Below are positions 8,504 through 16,669 of a DNA stretch of 64,000 nt, piece after piece. Position 1 is the stretch's first letter. Each line of letters starts with the position of its first letter. The stretch comes from Chryseobacterium sp. T16E-39 (GTDB taxonomy: Bacteria; Bacteroidota; Bacteroidia; Flavobacteriales; Weeksellaceae): contig NZ_CP022282.1 in assembly GCF_002216065.1 (NCBI RefSeq), positions 1,116,001 to 1,180,000 of the forward strand, given 5' to 3'. A model generated the notes under the pieces. That model was not told where the DNA came from, made no database searches, and saw only the letters and a program-made list of their open reading frames with translations. The translations under genes and the position numbers were made by a program.

Positions 8504-9883
8504 TTACTTTGAATAATTTTCGAAAAACAATGGTATACTTTCAATTCCTTTATAGAAATTAAACAATCCATAATGTTCATTTGGGGAATGGATCGCATCA
8601 GAATCCAGACCGAAGCCCATCAAAACTGACTTTGCTCCCAATACCTTTTCAAACATTGAGGTAATTGGAATACTTCCGCCTCCTCTGTAAGGTAGTACTT
8701 CTTTACCAAAAGCAGATTCCATTGCCTGTTTTGCGGCTGCAAATTCTTTAGTATCGGTTGGTAAAACATAAGGCATACCACCATGATGTGGAGTCACTTT
8801 TACCTTTACAGTACCGGGAGCAATTTTTTCAAAATACTTAGTGAACTTTTCAGTAATCTCTTCAGGAGTTTGATAAGGTACTAAACGCATAGAAATTTTT
8901 GCAAAAGCTTTGGAAGGAATAACTGTTTTTGCACCTTCTCCGGTATAACCACCCCAGATTCCATTACAATCCAGTGTAGGTCGGATCGATGTTCTTTCTA
9001 AGGTTGTATAGCCTTTTTCACCTTCTATATCACTTAATCCGATTGCTTTTTTAAACTCATCAGGATTATCTTTTAATTTATTCATTTCAGCTCTTTCTTC
9101 ATCTGAAACGACATCTACATTATCATAGAATCCATCGATTGTAATATGCCCGTCTTCATCGATCAATTTTGCAATCATTCTTGACAGGACATGAATAGGG
9201 TTTGGAACCGCTCCTCCATAGAGTCCTGAATGCAAATCTCTGTTTGGTCCCTCAACTTCTACTTCTACATAACTCAACCCTCTTAATCCTGTAGTAACTG
9301 TAGGCTGTTCGTTACTGTAAATATGGGTGTCAGAAATCAAAATACAATCGCAAGCCAGTTTTTCCTTGTTTTCATTAACGAAATCTCCTAAACTTACTGA
9401 TCCTACCTCTTCTTCTCCTTCCAGAATAAACTTAACATTACAAGGAAGAGCATTGGTTTTCATCATTGCTTCAAAAGCTTTCAGATGCATAAAAAATTGT
9501 CCCTTATCATCAGCTGAACCTCTGGCAAAGATCGCTCCATCAGGATGAAGTTCTGTCTTTTCTATATAAGGTTCAAAGGGTGGTTTTTTCCACAATTCCA
9601 ATGGATCTGCAGGCTGAACATCATAATGTCCATAAACCAAAACTGTAGGAAGGTTTCCATCTAATATTTTTTCTCCAAAAACGATTGGATAACCGTTTGT
9701 TTTGCATACTTCCACATTATCTGCTCCAGCATTTTTAAGATGTGTTGCACATACTTCTGCACATTTCAATACATCTTCTTTATAAGCAGGATCCGCAGAA
9801 ATAGACGGAATTCTCAATAATTCAAATAATTCATCTACGAAACGCTGTTTGTTTTCGTTGATGTAATTTAATGTCTCTTGCAT
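8504..9883 (-). CDS. M20 family dipeptidase (metallo-carboxypeptidase-like)
   Basis: Cytosolic zinc peptidase of 459 residues in the M20 family, close to carnosinase-like dipeptidases. The first metal ligand is H86 in GHYDVQPAD with D88; ARGSADDKGQ near 120-129 supplies the bridging Asp; the general-base Glu pair is in LEGEEEVGS near 154-162. A dimerisation (lid) domain occupies about 200-330, and the closing His is in DAIHSPNEHYG near the C-terminus. No signal peptide is visible, so it likely hydrolyses imported or turnover dipeptides. It stands alone with its own terminator, and the start MQETLNYINENK is normal for the family. Confidence 0.93.
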   Translation of the reverse strand: MQETLNYINENKQRFVDELFELLRIPSISADPAYKEDVLKCAEVCATHLKNAGADNVEVCKTNGYPIVFGEKILDGNLPTVLVYGHYDVQPADPLELWKKPPFEPYIEKTELHPDGAIFARGSADDKGQFFMHLKAFEAMMKTNALPCNVKFILEGEEEVGSVSLGDFVNENKEKLACDCILISDTHIYSNEQPTVTTGLRGLSYVEVEVEGPNRDLHSGLYGGAVPNPIHVLSRMIAKLIDEDGHITIDGFYDNVDVVSDEERAEMNKLKDNPDEFKKAIGLSDIEGEKGYTTLERTSIRPTLDCNGIWGGYTGEGAKTVIPSKAFAKISMRLVPYQTPEEITEKFTKYFEKIAPGTVKVKVTPHHGGMPYVLPTDTKEFAAAKQAMESAFGKEVLPYRGGGSIPITSMFEKVLGAKSVLMGFGLDSDAIHSPNEHYGLFNFYKGIESIPLFFENYSK

Positions 9884-9999
9884 TGTAAAAATTTGTTTGG
9901 TTAAAATTAAAAAAAATGGACTGCAGCAGCAAGCAAAAACAAAGAATTTTCCTGACGCCGATTACCTGCTAAAAATTCAGTTAATATCAGCCTTTAAAA

Positions 10000-10032
10000 C
10001 AAAAATGTCCTGCAATACTGCAAGACATTTTT
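10000..10032 (-). terminator. Terminator of the small lipoprotein gene
   Basis: AAAAATGTC stem plus TGCA/TGCA inner pairing around a 4-base loop with one bulge, 18 nt past the stop. Confidence 0.72.
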
Positions 10033-10049
10033 ATATTTTTTACTAATAA

Positions 10050-10325
10050 TTAGTGTTCAGCTTTTGCTTTTTCAGCTTCTGCAGGTTTTGCTGTGGCAGT
10101 ACTATCTGCTTTCGGAGCTTCAGTTTCGTGCTTTTCAGCAACAGCATTTTCTTTATGTTCAGCTGTAGCATCATGCCCGTGAGCCTCTCCACCTCCTTGC
10201 TTATCATCAGAATATCTTTCTGCTCCTTCTTCCAGTTTTAAAGTATTTTTATTTCCACCAGCCTGTATTTTTTTGCAACTTACAGCTACACTTGCAATGG
10301 CTAAACATATAATTAATTTTTTCAT
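10050..10325 (-). CDS. Small lipoprotein rich in Ala, Lys, Glu and His
   Basis: 91 residues. MKKLIICLAIASVAVSC is a lipoprotein signal with the lipidated cysteine at residue 17, so the mature protein is about 75 residues and membrane-anchored. The rest is low-complexity and charged (EAHGHDATAEHKE, PAEAEKAKAEH), with seven His residues that could bind metal but no fold that I recognise. It is probably disordered. A transcript of its own is suggested by the terminator after it and gaps of more than 130 nt on both sides. Function unknown. Confidence 0.75.
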   Translation of the reverse strand: MKKLIICLAIASVAVSCKKIQAGGNKNTLKLEEGAERYSDDKQGGGEAHGHDATAEHKENAVAEKHETEAPKADSTATAKPAEAEKAKAEH

Positions 10326-10465
10326 ATGTAAAATTTATTTTTTTTAAAGGTCATATGGAATCGCATTCTTTTAGTTTATTCTAAATCATCTAAACAACCA
10401 GCGATTTCATACTTAAATTTTAGATTGCCCAAAATTAAGAAATCTTGCATCCTTTGGCAACATTT

Positions 10466-11614
10466 TTATAATGATTTTAGAATAATTTTACCTTTTTTGG
10501 ATTGGGTAAAAATAAGATACCGCTCACCACCATCCTTTAGACTATATTTCGTTTTAATTTCTTCGGGTTTTAACGGATAATTCTTAGAAATAATGTTGAA
10601 TTGCTCTTTCTTTTTAATGTGTTTGCTTTCAATAACTTCCATTTCTAAAACCCTTCCAGGAAAATGTTCTACTTTATTCCCAGAGGTATAAATATGTGTA
10701 TTGGGGTGAAGTTTCTTTAGCGCAAATTTTTCGGCAATGAGGTTAAAAACTCCAGCCTTTAACATAGAATTATTGGGTAAGTAAATGAATCTCTCGGGTT
10801 CTGAGAACTCTGACTGAGCTTTTTCTTCTTCTCCGAACCGGAATATAAAATCAGATTCATCACTTTCTAAATTCACACAGTGGCAATCAATTTTCTGTGA
10901 ACCATGAGTTGATAATAAAACAACAACTTCTTTAACGTCATTTTTTACCGCAATAATATCAATCCTTGAAACATTTTTTAAAACAGATATCAGATATTTT
11001 AAATCAATTAATGGCGATAGTTTTATCACAACATCATTTGAAATGGATAGTAAATGATCCTGAATTTCCAGAATATCAGGTGATAAATCCTCTAAAAGGA
11101 AAACCTTATTCTTATGATCATCTCGTCTTGCTGGATCGAGATAGATAACATCAAAATTCTCTTTATTTTCATTAAGAAAATCCTGAAGCTTTAAATTAAT
11201 GAATTCTGCTTTTTTCCCTAAAATAGCCCAATTATGCTCAACAATTTTTAAAAGCTCTGTATTTTGTTCTATTAAGGTGATTTCATTAAAATTTTGCGAT
11301 AAATAGTAAGCATCAATTCCAAATCCACTGGTAAGATCGATGAATTTCCGTCCTTTTAAAAATTCTGATTTATAAAGAGCGGTCTTCTCAGAAGAGGATT
11401 GCTCCAGGTTAAGGTGCGGAGGAAAAATAATATTTTCCCGTAATAGAAAAGGAAATTTCTTAAGAGCTACCTGTTTCCCCTTTATTTGCTGAACAATTTC
11501 CGGCATCGAAACATCAGAAAATGGAGATTTTTTTAACAGTAATGAATGCAGATCCGAATGAAGATTTGCATCAATAAACTCCTGAACTTCTTTTTTTAAT
11601 ATATGATCAAACAC
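10466..11614 (-). CDS. Class I SAM-dependent methyltransferase with THUMP-like C-terminal domain
   Basis: 382 residues. The SAM-binding motif I is FIDLTSGFGID at 91-101, followed by the acidic loop TLIEQN near 113-118 and the YLDPARR motif at 158-164 in the position of motif IV. This DPARR form is characteristic of a Bacteroidota group annotated as THUMP-like methyltransferases, thought to act on RNA, although the substrate is not established. The C-terminal 100 residues (LHPNTHIYTSGNKVEHFPGR) form the accessory domain. The gene starts 5 nt after dinB and is the last of the udk-divIC-mutA-dinB run. Confidence 0.82.
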   Translation of the reverse strand: MFDHILKKEVQEFIDANLHSDLHSLLLKKSPFSDVSMPEIVQQIKGKQVALKKFPFLLRENIIFPPHLNLEQSSSEKTALYKSEFLKGRKFIDLTSGFGIDAYYLSQNFNEITLIEQNTELLKIVEHNWAILGKKAEFINLKLQDFLNENKENFDVIYLDPARRDDHKNKVFLLEDLSPDILEIQDHLLSISNDVVIKLSPLIDLKYLISVLKNVSRIDIIAVKNDVKEVVVLLSTHGSQKIDCHCVNLESDESDFIFRFGEEEKAQSEFSEPERFIYLPNNSMLKAGVFNLIAEKFALKKLHPNTHIYTSGNKVEHFPGRVLEMEVIESKHIKKKEQFNIISKNYPLKPEEIKTKYSLKDGGERYLIFTQSKKGKIILKSL

Positions 11615-11619
11615 TAAAA

Positions 11620-12060
11620 TTATCTTTTATAAAAGATATAATCCGTTAATAAAGGTTCAATACCATTTTGTTTTAGTAAAGAATTAATCTGTCCCCTATG
11701 GTAAGTGGAATGATTGATCGCATGGAAAAGCATTTCAAAAATACTGTTTTCAAATTTTGTTCCCTTCGAATTCTGATAACCTATCCTGTTTTCTAAATTA
11801 AAGTTCTGAACAATCTGAATACTCGTTAAAAAATTTTTATGATTGATTTCCTGTAAGTCATCTGTCTGATTGATCTGCCATACTTCAAAAGCCTGCTCTC
11901 CTAGTATTCTTGCATTCCAAATTTGCTGAGCATTAATTGTATGATTAATTAATGCCAGCGTTTTATCATCAACTTCCGATATATGTTCTTTAATCAGCTT
12001 AATAATTTCCCGATTAAAATGGTGTGTATACTCGAATAAGTCAATTAGTTTCTCATTCAT
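11620..12060 (-). CDS. DinB-family protein
   Basis: 146 residues, predicted four-helix bundle of the DinB/YfiT superfamily. The expected metal-binding histidines are seen in the first helix (FEYTHHF near 9-15) and in the C-terminal helix (HAINHSTYHRGQI near 112-124). Family members bind divalent metal; several act as thiol-dependent S-transferases, but the role of most is unknown. The start codon shares one base with the stop of mutA (TAATG arrangement), implying translational coupling. The methyltransferase follows after 5 nt. Confidence 0.85.
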   Translation of the reverse strand: MNEKLIDLFEYTHHFNREIIKLIKEHISEVDDKTLALINHTINAQQIWNARILGEQAFEVWQINQTDDLQEINHKNFLTSIQIVQNFNLENRIGYQNSKGTKFENSIFEMLFHAINHSTYHRGQINSLLKQNGIEPLLTDYIFYKR

Positions 12061-13223
12061 TATTCAAACATTTCTGACCAGCGAACCGGCTTTATTTCCA
12101 TCTCATTATATAAGTCTTCAATGGGTCTTTTAACCTCTAATTTCGGATAGAGATTCACGCCAATCAATTTAATTTTTCCTTCTTCTACCCATTTTTGCTC
12201 CTCAACAGCATGTTCATAGATCTTTTTCTGAACAACTCCCTGTTTCATTAATTCCAGATATCCTCCTCCATCTTCTATTTCCACGAACAAAGCCCATGAC
12301 CTTTCTGCAATTTGCATGGTGAGATCTTCTACATAGTAACTTCCATTAGAAGCATCCTCAAAAACATTAATTATACTTTCATAAGCCAGCACAATTTGCT
12401 GCTTAAAAGAAATTTCTTCCGAATTTTCAGTATTTCTATTAACAAGATAGTTATTGCTATAAACAGCATCAGCACCTCCTATCATAGCAGAAGCAAGTTC
12501 TAATGTAGAGCGGATAAGATTATTTTCACTGTCCGAAACAGCTTTATTCCGTAAAGAAGTTTCTGCAAAAATATATGGAATTTCATCTAAATTATACTCT
12601 CTTGAAAATTGGTTAAAGACCAACTTAAATGCTCTTATTTTAGCCATTTCAAAGAAATAATTCCCTCCAACCGCTATTCTAAAGATTAATTTATTTAAAA
12701 CATCAGCACCTAAGATTTCAGTAAGTTCTTTAGTTTTTGCCAAGGCAATTCCTAATTGCTGATAGATCGCAGCACCCGCATTTTGGTGAAGTGAAACATC
12801 AATACAGATATTTCTTTTAAAATCCTTAGCTAATAATTCTTTAACAAGCTGATCATTAATAGTTCCTGCTTTTTCATCAAATACATCAATTAAAGAGAAG
12901 TATTGATCTTCATCTTTCGGACTGATATGTTCCGCAAGATCTTTATTATTAACAAAAAGAGTCTTCCCTTCAAGATTTTCTACGTTTTGGTTCAACAAAA
13001 ATGCAAAAACGTCCTCCTCTAAACTTTCATGATAGTTAGCCACTAAATGGGTACTTTCTTCAACTTTTGGCAGATTGACTAAAGGCTTATGTACAGAATT
13101 ATAAAAAGGCTTTACTACAATCCCTTCTAAATTTTCTTTTTTCAGGATGCTGTAAATATCTTCTGTTTTAAGTTGCTTTTTTACTAAATCTTCCCATTGA
13201 GGAAGTGTATTGATATGTGACAT
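12060..13223 (-). CDS. mutA: Methylmalonyl-CoA mutase small (beta) subunit
   Basis: 387 residues, shorter than the 600-plus of fully developed small subunits but typical of Flavobacteriia. It has the TIM-barrel part of the mutase (MAKIRAFKLVFNQF, YIFAETSLRNKA, IRSTLELASAMIGGADAVY, and the YYVEDLTMQIAERSWALF stretch near 293). It lacks the C-terminal B12-binding domain, as expected for the non-catalytic partner. The catalytic subunit that isomerises methylmalonyl-CoA and succinyl-CoA should be encoded elsewhere, since dinB follows directly here. It starts 50 nt after divIC. Confidence 0.85.
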   Translation of the reverse strand: MSHINTLPQWEDLVKKQLKTEDIYSILKKENLEGIVVKPFYNSVHKPLVNLPKVEESTHLVANYHESLEEDVFAFLLNQNVENLEGKTLFVNNKDLAEHISPKDEDQYFSLIDVFDEKAGTINDQLVKELLAKDFKRNICIDVSLHQNAGAAIYQQLGIALAKTKELTEILGADVLNKLIFRIAVGGNYFFEMAKIRAFKLVFNQFSREYNLDEIPYIFAETSLRNKAVSDSENNLIRSTLELASAMIGGADAVYSNNYLVNRNTENSEEISFKQQIVLAYESIINVFEDASNGSYYVEDLTMQIAERSWALFVEIEDGGGYLELMKQGVVQKKIYEHAVEEQKWVEEGKIKLIGVNLYPKLEVKRPIEDLYNEMEIKPVRWSEMFE

Positions 13224-13273
13224 TTAGTTGAAAGTTAAAGATTAAAGGGCTGGCAAGTTTAAAATTAGGAATC

Positions 13274-13627
13274 TTATTTCTTAGAAATATGCGTACTATC
13301 TACCACCAGGATAAATATTTCCTCGTCGGGCTTTTTCATAAAATAATTTTCTCTTGCGTATTTTTCTTTTTCCGATTTGTTATTCATCAGCTTTTTATAA
13401 AACGTATCATTCTTTTCATATTCCGTTTTATAATACTGTAGTTGTTCCTGGTATTTATTAATTTCCCCATTAAGTTCATTAATTACCAAAAAAGAGGTTT
13501 TATCAAAAAAAATCATCCAGACCAGAAATAAACAGATCGTAATGAAATATCTGTTTATAATATATTTTTGAAGAACTTTTAGGACTTCAGACTTGGGCTG
13601 TATGTCTTTAATTAATTTATTTGCCAT
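13274..13627 (-). CDS. Septum formation initiator (DivIC/FtsB family)
   Basis: 117 residues with the divisome-protein layout: short cytoplasmic N-terminus, one membrane helix (about 28-45, FITICLFLVWMIFF), then a periplasmic coiled coil (ELNGEINKYQEQLQYYKTEY near 52-71) and the conserved KEKYARENYFMKKPDEEIFIL motif near 87-107. It is expected to bridge FtsL and FtsQ at the division site. It begins 1 nt after the udk stop, so it is almost certainly co-transcribed with udk. Confidence 0.88.
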   Translation of the reverse strand: MANKLIKDIQPKSEVLKVLQKYIINRYFITICLFLVWMIFFDKTSFLVINELNGEINKYQEQLQYYKTEYEKNDTFYKKLMNNKSEKEKYARENYFMKKPDEEIFILVVDSTHISKK

Positions 13628-13628
13628 T

Positions 13629-14243
13629 TTAGTGTTTTCTCAACGAGTTTTTTATCACAGTAGTTAAAAAATCAATCGCTACGGAATTTTGCCTCATATT
13701 GGGGATAATTAAATCCGCCTCATTTTTTGAAGGTTCAATAAATTCCTGATGCATTGGCTTTAAAGTGGTTTGATAGCGATGTAAAACTTCACTTAAATCT
13801 CTTCCCCTCTCTTGAGTGTCTCTTCTAATTCTTCTAATCAGTCTTTCATCAGAATCTGCATGAACAAAAACTTTTAAGTCAAATTCTTTCAGTAATTCTT
13901 TATTAGTAAGAACTAAAATCCCCTCAACTACCAATACATTTTTAGGTTCTACAGTAACATGATCTCCGGTTCTGGAATGGGTAACAAAGCTATAAATAGG
14001 CTGTTCTATCGGCTCATTATTCTTTAAAGCTTTTACATGCTTTATCATCAGTTCAAAATCTATAGACTTTGGGTGGTCATAATTTAAAGCCTCGCGTTCT
14101 GTCAAAGTTAAATTATGGTTATCATGATAATAATTATCCTGAGAAAGGATGTTCATTCCTTCGATATCAAGCTGTTGAAGTATCTTATCAACAACTGTAG
14201 TTTTGCCGGATCCTGTTCCTCCTGCAATTCCTATTACAAGCAT
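13629..14243 (-). CDS. udk: Uridine kinase
   Basis: Phosphorylates uridine and cytidine in pyrimidine salvage. About 204 residues from MLVIGIAGGTGSGKTT, where GGTGSGKT is the Walker A loop. The motif ILSQDNYYHD near 33 carries the catalytic Asp, NYDHPKSIDFEL near 54 and the RIRRDTQERGRDL lid near 140 are family landmarks. A 20-residue upstream extension is possible in frame, but a TATATTTG promoter box at 14271-14278 would start transcription inside it, so I prefer 14243. It heads the udk-divIC-mutA-dinB-methyltransferase run. Confidence 0.93.
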   Translation of the reverse strand: MLVIGIAGGTGSGKTTVVDKILQQLDIEGMNILSQDNYYHDNHNLTLTEREALNYDHPKSIDFELMIKHVKALKNNEPIEQPIYSFVTHSRTGDHVTVEPKNVLVVEGILVLTNKELLKEFDLKVFVHADSDERLIRRIRRDTQERGRDLSEVLHRYQTTLKPMHQEFIEPSKNEADLIIPNMRQNSVAIDFLTTVIKNSLRKH

Positions 14244-14270
14244 TCTTTTTGGGTTTCTATATAGTTCGTA

Positions 14271-14278
14271 CAAATATA
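14271..14278 (-). promoter_or_regulatory. Promoter -7 box of udk operon
   Basis: TATATTTG on the minus strand with a TTG about 22 nt further upstream (14301-14303). The predicted transcript start near 14267 gives a leader of about 23 nt to the ATG at 14243 and excludes the longer start. Confidence 0.6.
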
Positions 14279-14334
14279 CTATTTTAGTTTTAGTTGAGTG
14301 CAAGTAAAGTAACCGGCGTGAGTTTTCCCATAAA

Positions 14335-14360
14335 AAAACCGGCCTCTAAATGCCGGTTTT
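14335..14360 (-). terminator. Terminator of the secreted metallopeptidase gene
   Basis: AAAACCGGC/GCCGGTTTT 9-bp perfect stem with an 8-base loop and T-run, 19 nt past the stop. Confidence 0.88.
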
Positions 14361-14379
14361 CTATATAGGTTTTAAATCT

Positions 14380-16221
14380 TTATTTTTTAATAAATTTAGT
14401 AGACAAATTCATTTCTTTTATATTCAGCATGTAATTTCCTGTTTGTAAAGCGGAAACATCAATTTTATTTTTGCCATTTCCAATCACCTTTTCTAAAACT
14501 TTTCGGCCTTCCATATTGTATATTTCTACTTTCTCTTCTTTATTCAATTTTAAAGAGACCGTAAGTATATCATTTACCGGATTTGGATAGATCGCAATTA
14601 ATTCCTTTGGAGCAACATCATCGACACTCAACTGACAGCTATAAGCTGGTAAAGTATAACCTGCCGCTGTAAATTCCTGTGTCATGATTGCGATATCCCC
14701 ACAATTGAATCCAAATTGTCCCAACATATCAATAGCAGCCTGTCTGACAGCAATAGCCGCTTGCTGTTGGTTAGTAGCAGCTCCTGTTGCCGCTAAACCT
14801 TCAAGAAAAGCCCTATCTGTTTTTGCTCTTCCAATTTGGTCATAAATTCTCATAAGAGCAGATGCCCAGATCTGTCCTCTTGTATGAATAGCTCCTGTTC
14901 CAGGGTATAAAACCGTATAGTTTGTAATTCTTCCTGCCCAACATGTATTATGCCCATCCCAGCTAAACATCCAGTTATATTGCGGTGCTGATGATGGCCA
15001 TTGGTTAAGGCTTCTGCTGTATGATTGAGCCCAATAATCTCCACAACCTTCACTTAACCCCTGAACCTGAGATAAGTTCCCATTCGTAATCCAATCATGT
15101 ACTCCATGTCCTAATTCATGTAAAATAACATCAGCATCTTCTGCATCATCTACACATCCCTCACCAAAAACCAGTCTGCCATTTGAATAATAAGAATTAT
15201 CATCTCCATCTACTCCATGTGGATCGTACCATAATATTCCATCATTAGTTAATGGCTTACATACGATATTTAATGTTTCATTGATATATCTTAAACTATT
15301 ATCGATATGCCAATATGCATTTACAGCTTCAAATCCTTGATCATTTCTATTAAAAAGAAACTGATTCGTTGCCTGTGTAAACAATCCAGTAGAAGGAGTT
15401 TCTAATTCTTTAATTTCAGCATAAGACCCTTTTAGCTTATACATTCCGCCTGCAAAGTCTAATTCAGGAATTGTCACCAAAGTTCTTGCTGCATCCAAAC
15501 TTGCGTTGGTAGCATCATTATTATCTACATATTGCCCTCCATAAGCAACCTGCATTTTAGAAAGCGGATCCGGATTGAAAATATAACCAGAGCCTGAAAC
15601 AAAAACTTTTTTATTATTTACTTCTTTTTTTGCATTTTTTTTTCCGGGTTTTGGCTCCTCATTTTTATCATGATGATATAATGCAATGTCCTCAACACTG
15701 ATCACATTTCCATTTTCAGCATCTACAATTGTTTGCCAACTTCCTGGATTATCATGAGAACTCGTAAGTACTCTGTACACTAGTTTGGTATCACCTGTCG
15801 GTGTGGAATAAACAAATAATTTATTTTCCTCTAAAGTGATTTTACCTTTTGTTTTTGATGCAATGTGTGCTTTTTGAAGCGCATCGGAGGCATTAATAGA
15901 AGGAACTGTATTGATATCTTTAATATCTTTTTTTAAGTTCTCAGTAGAAGTATAAGTGATTTTCCCTTCTTTATTGAAATGAATTATTATTTCGGATTGG
16001 AATACCGGAACATCTTTAACGAATTGCTGAAAACGTAATGTTTCACCAGAATTTCCTTTTCTCACAAAACTTAGCATCATTTGATCACTCTTAATTCCTA
16101 AATTTCTTGAGTTTTCATTAATCCATTTTTGTGCTGGTACTTTTAAAGAAGATTCCTGCGCCATAAAGGTTGAACAGGAAAGTAAGCAACCAAGCACTAA
16201 AGAGTTAATTTTTAATTTCAT
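14380..16221 (-). CDS. Secreted zinc metallopeptidase (FTP/PepSY propeptide, gluzincin) with T9SS sorting domain
   Basis: 613 residues. Signal peptide ends near CSTFMAQ. Residues 25-180 are an FTP/PepSY-type inhibitory propeptide (LRFQQFVKDVPVFQSEIIIHF; WQTIVDAENGNVISVEDIA). The catalytic domain has HELGH at 368-372 and a downstream Glu in GLSEGCGDYW about 20 residues later, the gluzincin HExxH+E pattern of the thermolysin/fungalysin clan. The last 75 residues (IAIYPNPVNDILTVSL, NYMLNIKEMNLSTKFIKK) are a T9SS sorting domain. It is thus an extracellular protease, matured by propeptide removal. M36 is the closest family by eye, M4-like is possible. It lies alone between terminators. Confidence 0.9.
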   Translation of the reverse strand: MKLKINSLVLGCLLSCSTFMAQESSLKVPAQKWINENSRNLGIKSDQMMLSFVRKGNSGETLRFQQFVKDVPVFQSEIIIHFNKEGKITYTSTENLKKDIKDINTVPSINASDALQKAHIASKTKGKITLEENKLFVYSTPTGDTKLVYRVLTSSHDNPGSWQTIVDAENGNVISVEDIALYHHDKNEEPKPGKKNAKKEVNNKKVFVSGSGYIFNPDPLSKMQVAYGGQYVDNNDATNASLDAARTLVTIPELDFAGGMYKLKGSYAEIKELETPSTGLFTQATNQFLFNRNDQGFEAVNAYWHIDNSLRYINETLNIVCKPLTNDGILWYDPHGVDGDDNSYYSNGRLVFGEGCVDDAEDADVILHELGHGVHDWITNGNLSQVQGLSEGCGDYWAQSYSRSLNQWPSSAPQYNWMFSWDGHNTCWAGRITNYTVLYPGTGAIHTRGQIWASALMRIYDQIGRAKTDRAFLEGLAATGAATNQQQAAIAVRQAAIDMLGQFGFNCGDIAIMTQEFTAAGYTLPAYSCQLSVDDVAPKELIAIYPNPVNDILTVSLKLNKEEKVEIYNMEGRKVLEKVIGNGKNKIDVSALQTGNYMLNIKEMNLSTKFIKK

Positions 16222-16325
16222 ATTATATTTTTTAGTTGTGCAACTAAAATAATAAATAAATTAACGCAAAACTTATTTTTTTAACATATATTAAAAAAAT
16301 GTTAAAAAATATTTAAATTATATAA

Positions 16326-16350
16326 AAACCCCAGCATGATGCCAGGGTTT
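16326..16350 (-). terminator. Terminator after clpS
   Basis: AAACCC/GGGTTT stem extended by G-U pairs and GCA/TGC around a 3-base loop, 3 nt past the clpS stop. Confidence 0.78.
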
Positions 16351-16352
16351 CT

Positions 16353-16658
16353 TTATACTATTTCGCTTGTTAATTCCCTTGAAATTAATTTTTCATGCAT
16401 TGGCTTCAGTACTTCCAGTGAACCTGTTTTTACAGTACATTTGCCTTTATAGTGAATCAGAATTGTACATTGCTCTGCCTGTTCTAAAGTATGTTTACAA
16501 ATCTCCATTAAACTATCAATAACATAATCAAAGGTATGTATATCGTCATTGTGTACAATCAGTTTATAAACATCATCCGTTTCATCCAATACAAGGACTT
16601 CTTCTTCGTATTGACGTTTTGGATTTTCATAATCTTTTATGCCGTTATAAAAATTCAT
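16353..16658 (-). CDS. clpS: ATP-dependent Clp protease adaptor ClpS
   Basis: 101 residues. The ClpS core begins at about residue 29 with YKLIVHNDDIHTFDYVIDSL, where the NDD...T cluster forms part of the N-degron pocket, followed by EQAEQCTILIHYKGKC and the closing strand KTGSLEVLKPMHEKL. ClpS delivers proteins with destabilising N-terminal residues to ClpAP-type proteases. Length and motif spacing are normal. It lies 11 nt after the CNNM/CBS gene, so it shares that transcript. Confidence 0.93.
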   Translation of the reverse strand: MNFYNGIKDYENPKRQYEEEVLVLDETDDVYKLIVHNDDIHTFDYVIDSLMEICKHTLEQAEQCTILIHYKGKCTVKTGSLEVLKPMHEKLISRELTSEIV

Positions 16659-16669
16659 TTTTGAATTAT

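Noticed and set aside
13629..14303. Longer start for uridine kinase at 14303
   Set aside because: A promoter box at 14271-14278 would initiate inside the extension, and the family begins at MLVIGIAGG.
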